From NCBI GenBank assembly GCA_022827425.1, contig JAJDSZ010000093.1, positions 1 to 38,370 on the forward strand: a stretch of DNA of 38,370 nt. The letters run 5' to 3'. A model generated the notes under the pieces. The model was not told the DNA's origin, did no database searches, and saw nothing but the letters and a program-made list of their open reading frames with translations. Of this stretch, positions 26,953 to 34,498 are shown piece after piece; the first letter of the stretch is position 1, and the number at the start of each line of letters is the position of its first letter. Source of the stretch: Pseudomonadales bacterium. GTDB taxonomy: Bacteria > Pseudomonadota > Gammaproteobacteria > Pseudomonadales > Pseudohongiellaceae. The position numbers were made by a program, and so were the translations under genes.

Positions 26953-27699
26953 TCAGATATTGACGGCCTTCAAGAAGCGATGGCGGCTTTCCGAGGCCTG
27001 CTTGCGGATTCGCTCAAGCGCCTGTTCTTCCGTGATGTCGAGCATGGATTCGAGCAGACGGGCGAAATGCTTGCGCATCGCCATGCGGGCCGCGGCCGGG
27101 TCGCGATTGCGCAGCGCAATATAGATTTCCATGTGTTCATCGCCGCGCTGGGACGTATCTTCCAGGCAAACCGAGTCGTAGACTTCCTTGACCTTGGGCA
27201 GTTCCGTGCGCAGCTTCCAAAGCAGTTCGACGATATGGCGCGCCGCCGAATTTCTCGAAGCCGCGGCGATGGTGAGATGGAAATCCCGGTCCGCGAGTTC
27301 CGCGACCGCCTCGTCGTCGGGATTGTTGGTGGCCATTTTCTCGATGTAACCGGAAAGCTCGTCGAGTTCTTCGTCGGTGATGTTAAGCGCGGCAAGCGCG
27401 GCTACCTCGGACTCGAACAGCGACCTCGCCTCGGTTACTTCAAAGGCATTGATTCTGGAAAGATTCCCGTTTCCCGGGTCGGACGCTTCCAGCACGTATA
27501 CCCCGGACCCGGTCTTGATGTCGATCTTGCCCCGGGCCTGGAGGGCGACGAGGGCCTGCCGAACCGTCACCCGGCTTACATTGAACTGCTCCGCCAGGCT
27601 TCTCTCCGCCGGCAGTCGGCTTCCCGCCGGATAGATGCCTTTTTCGATCAGTTCAAGAATTGACCGGGCCACCGTGTTGTACAGCCTTTTGTCACTCAT
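26953..27699 (-). CDS. GntR/FadR-family regulator of the alginate operon
   Basis: About 248 aa from ATG 27699. The N-terminal winged helix-turn-helix has GSRLPAERSLAEQFNVSRVTVRQAL and the wing GSGVYV. The C-terminal FCD ligand domain has EARSLFESEVAALAA, RDFHLTIAAAS and the final HFARLLESML helix, with the Asp/His pattern that binds a metal-held acid ligand. Relatives (UxuR, ExuR, KdgR types) respond to sugar acids. It is the first gene of the operon, so it is probably autoregulated, and likely recognises the TTGGTA/TACCAA palindromes seen at 15226 and 12043. A longer frame to 27753 exists but lacks domain support. Confidence 0.88.
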   Translation of the reverse strand: MSDKRLYNTVARSILELIEKGIYPAGSRLPAERSLAEQFNVSRVTVRQALVALQARGKIDIKTGSGVYVLEASDPGNGNLSRINAFEVTEARSLFESEVAALAALNITDEELDELSGYIEKMATNNPDDEAVAELADRDFHLTIAAASRNSAARHIVELLWKLRTELPKVKEVYDSVCLEDTSQRGDEHMEIYIALRNRDPAAARMAMRKHFARLLESMLDITEEQALERIRKQASESRHRFLKAVNI

Positions 27700-27857
27700 G
27701 GTTGTGATTCTCGCAATGGGCTTTTGATTCCGGCGAACATCCGCCGCCCGCAATAGCAGGCTGCCACGGTAACGCCGGAGGTTGGTGGATATTGTATGCG
27801 AGGATTGTCGGACACCTGAAACCGATCATCGTGGGCAGTTCAAATGGATTGCCCAAA

Positions 27858-27870
27858 GTGTATACCAGTG
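27858..27870. promoter_or_regulatory. Possible operator upstream of the GntR gene
   Basis: GTGTATACCAGTG contains the GTATAC centre and one ACCA arm of the TTGGTATACCAA-type site, about 160 bp upstream of the regulator ATG. The match is partial. The rest of the 27700-28097 gap holds only the inverted repeat at 27966. Confidence 0.25.
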
Positions 27871-27965
27871 CAATCGAATTGTGCAAACAAATTGCTGCGG
27901 AGCCGAGCCAATGATGGCTGTTTCGGAATCAAGCATCCTTTCCCGGTTCGCGCGCGGCCCTGCCC

Positions 27966-28050
27966 GTCATTCTGCGCGTAGCGAAGCGGAGTCGCAGAAT
28001 CTCCCCGGGACACCCGCTGCGTCGTGTTCTTTGCGTTTTTGCCGGATGAC
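27966..28050. repeat. 84-bp asymmetric inverted repeat, copy 4 (right arm decayed)
   Basis: The long left arm (27966-28003) is nearly identical to that of copy 3 and in the same orientation. The right arm has the expected length and GGATGAC end but has diverged. It sits at the junction between the alginate operon and bamE, so copies 3 and 4 bracket that whole block as direct repeats. Confidence 0.75.
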
Positions 28051-28097
28051 CAAAGAGGCGGCATCCCGCGCCAAGTGAAAATCGCTGGAACTGGATA

Positions 28098-28466
28098 TCA
28101 GCCAGCGCTTTCGTCTTCAGGATGATTCGGGGTGAAGTCGCCGGTTACCCGTTCGAGTTCGTCGTCGATGAACCAGACGGTGATGCGTTCCTGGGTGCGG
28201 GCGCCGCCGCCGGGCTGGAAGTTGTAGACGTAGTCCCAGCGGTCCTGGTGGAATGGGTCGCGCACCAGTGGCGTGCCCATGACGAAGATGACCTGGTTGC
28301 GGGTCATGCCGGGCCGCAACTGATCCACCATGTCCTGCAGGATGACATTGCCCTGGGTGATGGAAATCTTGTACACCCCGGGAAAATCCAGCGAGCCGAG
28401 GTTGTTGGCGCAGCCGGGCAGGGTCGCGAGCAGCAGAATCAACAGGCTGGTCTTCAATCTTTTCAT
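28098..28466 (-). CDS. bamE: Outer-membrane assembly lipoprotein BamE
   Basis: 122 aa. The lipoprotein signal has lipobox LPGC (Cys18 or 19). Characteristic BamE segments are [47 protein letters not shown] and the final [13 protein letters not shown]. BamE is a small subunit of the BAM complex that inserts beta-barrel proteins such as the TonB receptor in this window. It is usually next to rnfH on one side and divergent from fur on the other; here 10 kb and 3.9 kb of accessory DNA have come between. Confidence 0.96.
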   Translation of the reverse strand: MKRLKTSLLILLLATLPGCANNLGSLDFPGVYKISITQGNVILQDMVDQLRPGMTRNQVIFVMGTPLVRDPFHQDRWDYVYNFQPGGGARTQERITVWFIDDELERVTGDFTPNHPEDESAG

Positions 28467-28550
28467 GGCGGTTACCGTGCCCTGGCGGCGGCGTTACAGC
28501 GGCCCACGCGGCGGCTATTATGTCTGGACAAACTCAGCAGGTGAGTCATT

Positions 28551-29402
28551 GTGCCAACTATAAACCGGTCCTTGGCAATTTTCACCCGTAACAGCGCTTC
28601 GGCCTCGGAAATCTTCGCCGGCGCGATCCAGGACTACCAGCGCGGCCTCGTGCTCGGCGGCCAGACTTTCGGCAAGGGCACCGTGCGGGAAATCATTCCC
28701 ATGGACTACGGCCAGGCGAAACTGACGCGCTCCAAGTTCTATCGCGTCTCCGGCGCCAGCACCCAGCACCGCGGCGTCGTGCCCGACATCACTTTCCCCG
28801 ACATGTTCCAGGCCTACGACCAGGTCGGCGAAAGCAGCCTCGACGGCGCCCTGCCCTGGGATACGGTGCGGCCGGTCGAATATCGCGCCTATCATCCGAT
28901 CAGGGAATTCGTTCCCGAACTCGACGACCGCTTCCGCCGGCGCGCGGCGAGATCGCCCGACTTCATCCATCTGAACGACCAGATCGCCATCGCCCGGGAG
29001 CAACAGGAACGCGACACCTGGCCCCTGAACGAGGCAGCCCTCGACGCCCAGATGGAAGCCGAACGCCGCCGCAACATCGAATCCGAGAACATGCGCCGCT
29101 TCCTCAAGGGCCTGCCCCTGCTCGACGTTCTTGAAGGCGATGGGCTCGAAGGCGATGAAGACGAGGAAAGCGACGCGGCGGAAACCGCCCAAGCCGAACC
29201 CGAATCCGCAGTTGAATCTGAGGCCGAGGCTGAGGAAAACACGCTAGCAGCCAATGACGCCGCTGAAACGGACGCCGAAACCGAGGCCGAAGCCGACGAG
29301 GAAGACGACGAAGGCGATTTCCTGCTAGAGGAAAGCGCCCGGGTACTCGCCGACTACATCAGCCTGAGCGAACGCCAAATCAGCGCAGTAAGCGATTTCT
29401 AA
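28551..29402 (+). pseudogene. C-terminal fragment of a Prc/Ctp tail-specific protease (S41)
   Basis: 283 aa that begin in the middle of the S41 catalytic domain. NSASASEIFAGAIQDY...FGKGT keeps the Ser, the Asp 11 residues on and the Lys 25 residues on, as in E. coli Prc. The rest follows the C-terminal part of Prc (HRGVVPDITFPDMF, DUF3340-like PWDTVRPVEYRAYHP), with an unusual Glu/Asp-rich tail at about residues 198-265. The PDZ domain and the first half of the protease are missing. The join is near 28587, where about 12 unrelated residues from a GTG start lead into the fragment. It is probably a non-functional remnant or transposed copy, although the frame is intact. Confidence 0.75.
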
Positions 29403-29511
29403 CGGAAAGTCTGGCGGAGGAGGAGAACTTGAGGCAGGACTCCCAAATCGCCCCGAAAGCCCCATAAACACTAGGTTTTGCGAACATCGCCCGCTCCCGA
29501 GAATCACGTTT

Positions 29512-29540
29512 TTACCACGCTTTTCCAAGCATGATAGAAT
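29512..29540 (+). promoter_or_regulatory. Candidate sigma70 promoter for the small secreted protein gene
   Basis: TTACCA (29512-29517), a 17-bp spacer and TAGAAT (29535-29540) lie about 100 bp upstream of the ATG at 29643, in the otherwise featureless 240-bp gap after the prc fragment. Confidence 0.4.
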
Positions 29541-29642
29541 CGCCAGCCTCGCAGTATGATTTACTATGGCGCTCCCTCGATAACGCAGTCTGGCCCACTG
29601 TGGCGGAAAACGGGCCGCACTCACACAACGGAAAATCACCGA

Positions 29643-30110
29643 ATGAAAAAGATTGCCCTTGCCTTGTTCGTGATCTTGCCTGGTAGTGCCGTTGCTGGTC
29701 AGACTGATCCTGTGCTTGATGCGCCGTGTTTGATTGTCAATACATCTACCGGTGAATGTATGCACTATGGTCAACCGCCTGCGCCGCCTGTTGATATTGA
29801 GGCTATCGAAGCCGAATTGAGACGGCTTGCCGTTGTTCCTTGTGTCGATCATATGTTGGAGAGGTTGCGTGTTGTTGGGATTGACGATGAGGTTGTCCGT
29901 TTTGCTGAATCGAATCGTAGGATGCTTGAGGATGAGATGCTGGTTGATATGGTGGCTCGGCATATTAGGCTGTTGGCGGCAACGTTTACGTCTGATGCGG
30001 ATAGGCAGATCGAGTATGTTCGGTTGCGTGCTCAATGTATGTCGGAAGTGAATGACATTCCAGCATCGTTATTACGTGATAACTTCAACAATCGGAGAAT
30101 CGAGCAATGA
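29643..30110 (+). CDS. Small secreted protein of unknown family
   Basis: 155 aa with a clear Sec signal (MKKIALALFVILPGSAVAG). The mature part has four Cys, a Pro-rich spacer (QPPAPPVDIEAIEAELRRL) and helical segments; no family is recognised. Codon use is very different from the rest of the window: many GTT, TTG, CGT and GAT codons and a lower GC, especially 29820-30050. This points to recent transfer. Its stop overlaps the start of the next short ORF (ATGA). Confidence 0.65.
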   Translation: MKKIALALFVILPGSAVAGQTDPVLDAPCLIVNTSTGECMHYGQPPAPPVDIEAIEAELRRLAVVPCVDHMLERLRVVGIDDEVVRFAESNRRMLEDEMLVDMVARHIRLLAATFTSDADRQIEYVRLRAQCMSEVNDIPASLLRDNFNNRRIEQ

Positions 30111-30217
30111 AAAAACTTCTACTCACCGCGCTACTGGCGGCGCTCACCCCGGCGGCGGCCATCTGGATCAAAACCAGCAGCGCCCCGGCTTGTAGCAAGG
30201 TGGGACACCCATCTTAG
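30107..30217 (+). CDS. Short signal-peptide ORF, probably a truncated gene
   Basis: 36 aa: MKKLLLTALLAALTPAAA is a strong Sec signal, and only about 18 residues follow before TAG. The ATG overlaps the upstream stop, as in an operon. The sequence after about 30195 (AGGTGGGACACCC) has no coding character and may mark where the gene was cut. Unlike its upstream neighbour it is GC-rich. Confidence 0.4.
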   Translation: MKKLLLTALLAALTPAAAIWIKTSSAPACSKVGHPS

Positions 30218-30241
30218 TAGGTAGGTCGAGCTCTCGCCTGG

Positions 30242-31219
30242 TCAGTTATTCTTGTTCCGGCGCACATTGAGAGCTTTCCATTGCAGCAATGGATGCCGCC
30301 CCATATGGTCCGCCCACATATCATCATCGGTTAGCACTGAAGGCTTGATCTCGCCGTGGTCCAGGAGTCGGTCCAGAAACTCTCTTTCCGGCTCAGACAA
30401 GGGCAAAACGGCACTCAGCGCACGGCGGCACTCGTTGACGAGAGTTCCTGCCCAGTCCTGGAGATCTTTAATTCCATTTACATACTCGTTTCGAAGCGTC
30501 GGCAGTAACTGGTTCTTCAACTCGTTTGACTCGAAATTAACGTCTTCGACGCTCACGGACCTCCAGTCTTTTCTGTTCATCGCGCCATACAATACAAATG
30601 CCGTGCGTAACCGGTCATCCTCGAATTTGCATTCGGTCAGCAGCCGATGCGCGTCAAAAAGATCCCGACTTGCTCTTCTCGCCAGCAAGGCGGCCAATTT
30701 GCCGGCAGCCAGTTCGTGGATTTCAAGAACGGGTATCTGTCGGGTATTGCTCGCGCCTACCTTGGACGAATTCTGCAAGGTTATCGGCCACAAGGGGATC
30801 CGGTACATGTAGTTCAGGTCAAGCGCGAGGTTCCCACCTTGCCTCAGTGCGCTTTCGTAGCGCAGCAACCATTTGCCGCCGGCATGATCTCCGGGAATTC
30901 GCTGTAGCGAAAAGTCTTCACGGGAGCATACCGCCTTAATGGCCCTCTCCACTTCCGGCCTCTCCGCGAGCATGACGGTTCGATCCGCGGTCCCGATGTA
31001 GTTGAGATCGATGTCCACCGACAACCGCGGCATTTTGAATACAAACAGATTCAGAGCCGTACCGCCCTTTAGCGCAATTCGATCTCTCAGGAACGGGTGG
31101 TCGCGCAAGGCCTGCAAGAGGTTGAGCAGTTGCAGAACTTTTTCCAGCACCTCAGGGCGAAATCCGGTCTTTTCCGCCTCCCGCTGTAACATCTCATTGG
31201 AGAGCTTCAAGTCTCCCAC
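30242..31219 (-). CDS. abiEii: AbiEii-type nucleotidyltransferase toxin
   Basis: 325 aa. The nucleotidyltransferase motifs are LKGGTALNLFVF and RLSVDIDLNY (Gly-Ser/Thr pocket and the D-x-D pair), followed by a helical C-terminus with LEIHELAAGKLAALLARRASRDLFDAH. AbiE toxins transfer nucleotides to tRNA acceptor ends and stop growth during phage infection. The start is GTG 31219, inside the last codons of the antitoxin gene (13-bp overlap), as is common for the pair. Confidence 0.88.
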   Translation of the reverse strand: MGDLKLSNEMLQREAEKTGFRPEVLEKVLQLLNLLQALRDHPFLRDRIALKGGTALNLFVFKMPRLSVDIDLNYIGTADRTVMLAERPEVERAIKAVCSREDFSLQRIPGDHAGGKWLLRYESALRQGGNLALDLNYMYRIPLWPITLQNSSKVGASNTRQIPVLEIHELAAGKLAALLARRASRDLFDAHRLLTECKFEDDRLRTAFVLYGAMNRKDWRSVSVEDVNFESNELKNQLLPTLRNEYVNGIKDLQDWAGTLVNECRRALSAVLPLSEPEREFLDRLLDHGEIKPSVLTDDDMWADHMGRHPLLQWKALNVRRNKNN

Positions 31220-32010
31220 TCCCAGGAGCGCTCCATTACTTCGTCGGGCACCACCAGATTCCAGTCAGGAACGAGTTGCCCCCCACGCTCACCCCGCGTC
31301 AGGTAGTGCGGCTTGCGCGGCCGCCGGGCGCGCAGGCGCTCGATATACGAATCCTTTATCATCAAGGTTTCCTGGTGTTGCTCCAAGAAGAAGCCCACCT
31401 TTGCCACCGTAGTCGCATTTTCCAGAAGCAATGCGTACTCAACGACTACTTCCGCATCGAAAAACTCCACCATTTCCAATGAGCGCCATATTTCCTCCCA
31501 GCCGCCGCCAAGGTCAGGCCGGGCCAGGACATCCACGAGGGTGCGCTCCAAACTGGTGACCGCCACGGCCATACCGGCGCGGTCCATCTCCTTGACCGAA
31601 AAAAACCGCTTCCGATCAGAATCCAGCTTTCCGGGGAACTGCACTGGTTTGAAGCGGTAGTCACGAAAAGTCACAGGGCGAGCGGCGTGGCCAGTCAGGT
31701 ATTGAATCTCTTCGAAAATCGAATATGCCTTACCATGGAATTCCAAAGCGGTGTGGTATGCCAGTATCGCATCATTCGTCATTTTCGCCGCGAGCAAATA
31801 GGCATCCGCGGGGAAATTCTCGGGATTGGCGCCGGGGGGCACCACGTAGTAAAGACCGCGACGCGCCCGGCGAAGACGCCCTTGCTTTTCGTGATATGCA
31901 AGCAGGGCCTTGCGCGTCCAGGGATTATGCGAATCCCGGCGCACCAGCCAATTCTTCAGTTCCTCCGTAGTAAACACGGGGTGCGAAGCAAAATAGTCGG
32001 TGAGGCGCAC
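31207..32010 (-). CDS. abiEi: AbiEi-type antitoxin / transcriptional regulator
   Basis: About 267 aa from GTG 32010. The N-terminal winged-helix part (VFTTEELKNWLVRRDSHNPWTRKALLAYHEKQGRLRRARRGLYYV) is followed by the AbiEi middle region (DAILAYHTALEFHGKAYS, then SLERTLVDVLARPDLGGGWEEI) that neutralises the toxin. The GTG start follows GGAG with 7-nt spacing. A longer frame to ATG 32079 would read through the promoter and its palindrome, so it is rejected. Known AbiEi proteins autorepress through inverted repeats. The pair lies next to a tRNA-Ser gene. Confidence 0.85.
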   Translation of the reverse strand: MRLTDYFASHPVFTTEELKNWLVRRDSHNPWTRKALLAYHEKQGRLRRARRGLYYVVPPGANPENFPADAYLLAAKMTNDAILAYHTALEFHGKAYSIFEEIQYLTGHAARPVTFRDYRFKPVQFPGKLDSDRKRFFSVKEMDRAGMAVAVTSLERTLVDVLARPDLGGGWEEIWRSLEMVEFFDAEVVVEYALLLENATTVAKVGFFLEQHQETLMIKDSYIERLRARRPRKPHYLTRGERGGQLVPDWNLVVPDEVMERSWEWET

Positions 32011-32040
32011 TGTGGCACTCCAATACTGATTATTCGCAAT

Positions 32041-32079
32041 AAGGCTAATAAAATTAGCCTTTAATGCAAGAGTAGTCAA
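32041..32079 (-). promoter_or_regulatory. abiE promoter with perfect operator palindrome
   Basis: On the minus strand TTGACT (32079-32074), a 17-bp spacer and TAATTT (32056-32051) form a promoter. A perfect palindrome AAGGCTAAT-AAA-ATTAGCCTT (32041-32061) covers the -10, the right place for autorepression by AbiEi. This supports the GTG start at 32010. Confidence 0.6.
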
Positions 32080-32150
32080 CTAAGTGAGAAGTACAGCCGG
32101 GTTCGTGGGATGCGGAAAACCGTTCCGTAAGCAAACCCTGAAGGGGCAAT

Positions 32151-32242
32151 TGGCGAATGGGGGGAGAGATTCTAACTCTCGGAGGACTTTCACCCTCGCT
32201 GGTTTTCAAGACCAATGCATTAAACCGCTCTGCCACCCCTCC
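32151..32242 (-). tRNA. tRNA-Ser(UGA), aberrant 3' half
   Basis: The 5' half is a normal serine tRNA: acceptor GGAGGGG, D-arm GCAGAGCGG...TGC, anticodon loop CTTGAAA (anticodon TGA), long variable arm. The 3' half is damaged: the T-loop reads TTAGAAT instead of TTCGAAT, and the 3' acceptor strand is CCCCCATTCGCCA, where CCCCTCCGCCA would be needed. Only four acceptor pairs form and two nucleotides are extra. A TATAGT -10 box lies 17 bp upstream. It may be a decayed gene or one altered by integration at its 3' end, next to the AbiE pair. Confidence 0.7.
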
Positions 32243-32399
32243 GGCGGACGGGAATCTTACTATAAACCCGAACGAAGGCATATGTGGCGGATCGCGGAAT
32301 GGCCCGACGGATCTCGTTTTGACCGGATGCGAGGCTTTCCCATTCGCCAGCCAAGGGGCATAATACCGCAAAACCGACCCCTGAATCCCCGAGGAGACC

Positions 32400-32822
32400 A
32401 TGGGCAGCGAAAACCAGGAATTGCGCAAGGCCGGACTCAAGGTGACCTTGCCCAGGGTCAAGATCCTGCAGATTCTGGAAAATTCCGAACGCAAGCACAT
32501 GAGCGCCGATGACGTCTATCTGGCGCTGGTGGAGTCGGAACAGGAAGTGGGCCTTGCCACGGTGTATCGCGTACTGACCCAGTTCGAAGGGGCGGGAATG
32601 GTCACCCGGCACAATTTCGAAGGCGGCCGCTCGGTGTTCGAACTGACACCCGAAGATCATCACGACCATATCGTGTGTACTTCCTGCGGCAAGATCAGGG
32701 AGTTTTTCGACGAGATCATCGAAGACCGCCAGGTGGAGATAGCCGAAAAACTCGGTTTTCGCATCACCGACCACAGCATGAATCTGTATGGCATCTGCGA
32801 GGAATGTCAGGCCGGTTCCTGA
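32400..32822 (+). CDS. fur: Ferric uptake regulator Fur
   Basis: 140 aa. The DNA-binding part has AGLKVTLPRVKILQIL and EVGLATVYRVLTQFE; the metal part has HHDHIVCTSCGKIREF with His, Asp and CxxC ligands and a second pair CEECQ. With Fe2+ it represses iron-uptake genes. The ATG follows GAGGAG. It is convergent with recN and their ends overlap by 16 bp. In this lineage bamE would be expected just upstream and divergent. Confidence 0.96.
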   Translation: MGSENQELRKAGLKVTLPRVKILQILENSERKHMSADDVYLALVESEQEVGLATVYRVLTQFEGAGMVTRHNFEGGRSVFELTPEDHHDHIVCTSCGKIREFFDEIIEDRQVEIAEKLGFRITDHSMNLYGICEECQAGS

Positions 32823-34498
32823 GCCGCCGATTCCGTATCGTCCAGCATCTGCCGGGCATGGGCCAGCGAGGCCTCGCTGAAATTCGCTCCGTCCAGCATT
32901 CTCGCCACTTCCTCCACTCTCGCCTCCGGGCCGAGTTTGCGGATTTCGCTGTGGGTGCTTGCCGCATCGCTGTGTTTGCTCACCGAATAGTGCTGGTGGG
33001 CGCGGCTGGCCACCTGCGGCTGATGGGTAATGCAGAGAATCTGGGCCGCCTCGCCAAGATTCCGCAGCAAGGCGCCCACCTGGGCCGCCACGCCGCCGCC
33101 AATGCCCACATCGACTTCATCGAACACCAGGGTCGGGGTGCTTGAAGTGCGGGTGGTCACCACCCGGATGGCGAGACTGATGCGCGACAACTCGCCGCCG
33201 GACGCGATCTTCGCCAGAGGCCCCGCCGGCTGGCCCGGATTGGCGGCAACCTGAAACTCGACCCGTTCCAGGCCGCTGGCGCGTATCGCGCCCGGGTCGA
33301 GTTCTTCGAAGCGAATTTCGAGCCGGGCCTTGCCCATGCCGAGGCGGGCGATATGTTCCTCGATGGCCCGGGTCAATTCCGTCGCCCCCGCCCGGCGCTG
33401 CCCACCGACCCGGGCTGCCACCCGGGCATATCGCTCGCGCAGCTTCCCGCCTTGCTCCTCAAGACGCTGCAACTCCGATTCCCGATCGTGAATCTGTTCG
33501 AGTTTTTCCGCAAGCGATTGCGTCAATTCGGCTAGTTCGGCGGGCCGCACCTTGTGCTTGCGCGCCATATCGTGCAATTTGCCGAGCCGCTCGTCCACCT
33601 GGGCGAGGCGCTCCGGGTCCATGGGGAAATCTTCCGCGGCGCCGCGCAGATCGGCGGCCGCTTCTTCCAACTGGATACCCGCCGCAGTCAAAAGTTCGAT
33701 GGCGTTGGCCACCGGGCCGCTGTCGCCGGGCACCTGTTCCAGCGATCGCCGCGCCCGGTGCAGGCTCGCCAGGGCGTTGAACTGTTCATTTTCGGCAATA
33801 TCCGCCACCGCCCCCGCCAGCGCTCCAAGCGCCTCGCCGGCGCCGCTCAGCCGGCGGTGTTCCTGCTCCAGGGCTTCGACTTCGCCTTCCCCGGCGGCGA
33901 GTTCCCGCAACTCCGCGGACTGATAGGCAAGCAGCTCGGCTTGGCTGTCGCCGCCATCGCCCCGCAGCCGGGCCATGGTGGCTTCATTGGCCTGCCACAG
34001 GCCATGAATGGAACGCAATTCGGCAAGCAATTCCCCCTCGACGCAATAATCATCGAGCAATTCAAGCTGGGTCTGGCGCCGCATCAGGGACTGGTGTTCC
34101 TGCTGGCTGACGATATCCACCAGCAGCGAGCCAAGTTGCTGCGAGCTCGCCGAGGTTACCGGAGAGTCATTGATGAAAGCCCGGGAGCGGCCATCATCGG
34201 CAATGGCGCGACGCAGCAGGCAGACGCCTGTAAGGTCTTCCTGCAAGTCGTTGGCTTCCAGCCATTCCCGGGCTGCGGCATTGCCGGAAATGTCGAACTC
34301 CGCGGTAATCGACAACTTCCCGGCGCCGCTGCGCACGGCGTTCTTGTCCCCCCGGCCGCCCAGGGCGAGCCCCAGCGCCCCGACAATGATCGACTTCCCC
34401 GCGCCGGTCTCCCCGGTGAGCGCCGAAAGCCCGGCGGGAAAGTCCACTTCGAGGCTCCGCACCGTGGCGTAGTTCTGAATGGAAAGGCGCTTCAACAT
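32807..34498 (-). CDS. recN: DNA repair protein RecN
   Basis: 563 aa, normal length. It is an SMC-like ATPase: N-terminal LKRLSIQNYATVRSLEVDFPAGLSALTGETGAGKS (Walker A), long central coiled coil (Glu/Leu-rich, residues about 150-360), and C-terminal ASGGELSRISLAIRV signature with LVFDEVDVGIGG (Walker B). It acts in double-strand-break repair. The start ATG 34498 matches the family N-terminus; the frame continues to 34672 without homology. No LexA box (CTG-N10-CAG) is evident upstream. Confidence 0.96.
   Translation of the reverse strand: MLKRLSIQNYATVRSLEVDFPAGLSALTGETGAGKSIIVGALGLALGGRGDKNAVRSGAGKLSITAEFDISGNAAAREWLEANDLQEDLTGVCLLRRAIADDGRSRAFINDSPVTSASSQQLGSLLVDIVSQQEHQSLMRRQTQLELLDDYCVEGELLAELRSIHGLWQANEATMARLRGDGGDSQAELLAYQSAELRELAAGEGEVEALEQEHRRLSGAGEALGALAGAVADIAENEQFNALASLHRARRSLEQVPGDSGPVANAIELLTAAGIQLEEAAADLRGAAEDFPMDPERLAQVDERLGKLHDMARKHKVRPAELAELTQSLAEKLEQIHDRESELQRLEEQGGKLRERYARVAARVGGQRRAGATELTRAIEEHIARLGMGKARLEIRFEELDPGAIRASGLERVEFQVAANPGQPAGPLAKIASGGELSRISLAIRVVTTRTSSTPTLVFDEVDVGIGGGVAAQVGALLRNLGEAAQILCITHQPQVASRAHQHYSVSKHSDAASTHSEIRKLGPEARVEEVARMLDGANFSEASLAHARQMLDDTESAAQEPA

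Noticed and set aside
31207-32079. Longer abiEi starting at ATG 32079
   Set aside because: It would include the promoter and the operator palindrome; GTG 32010 has the better ribosome site.
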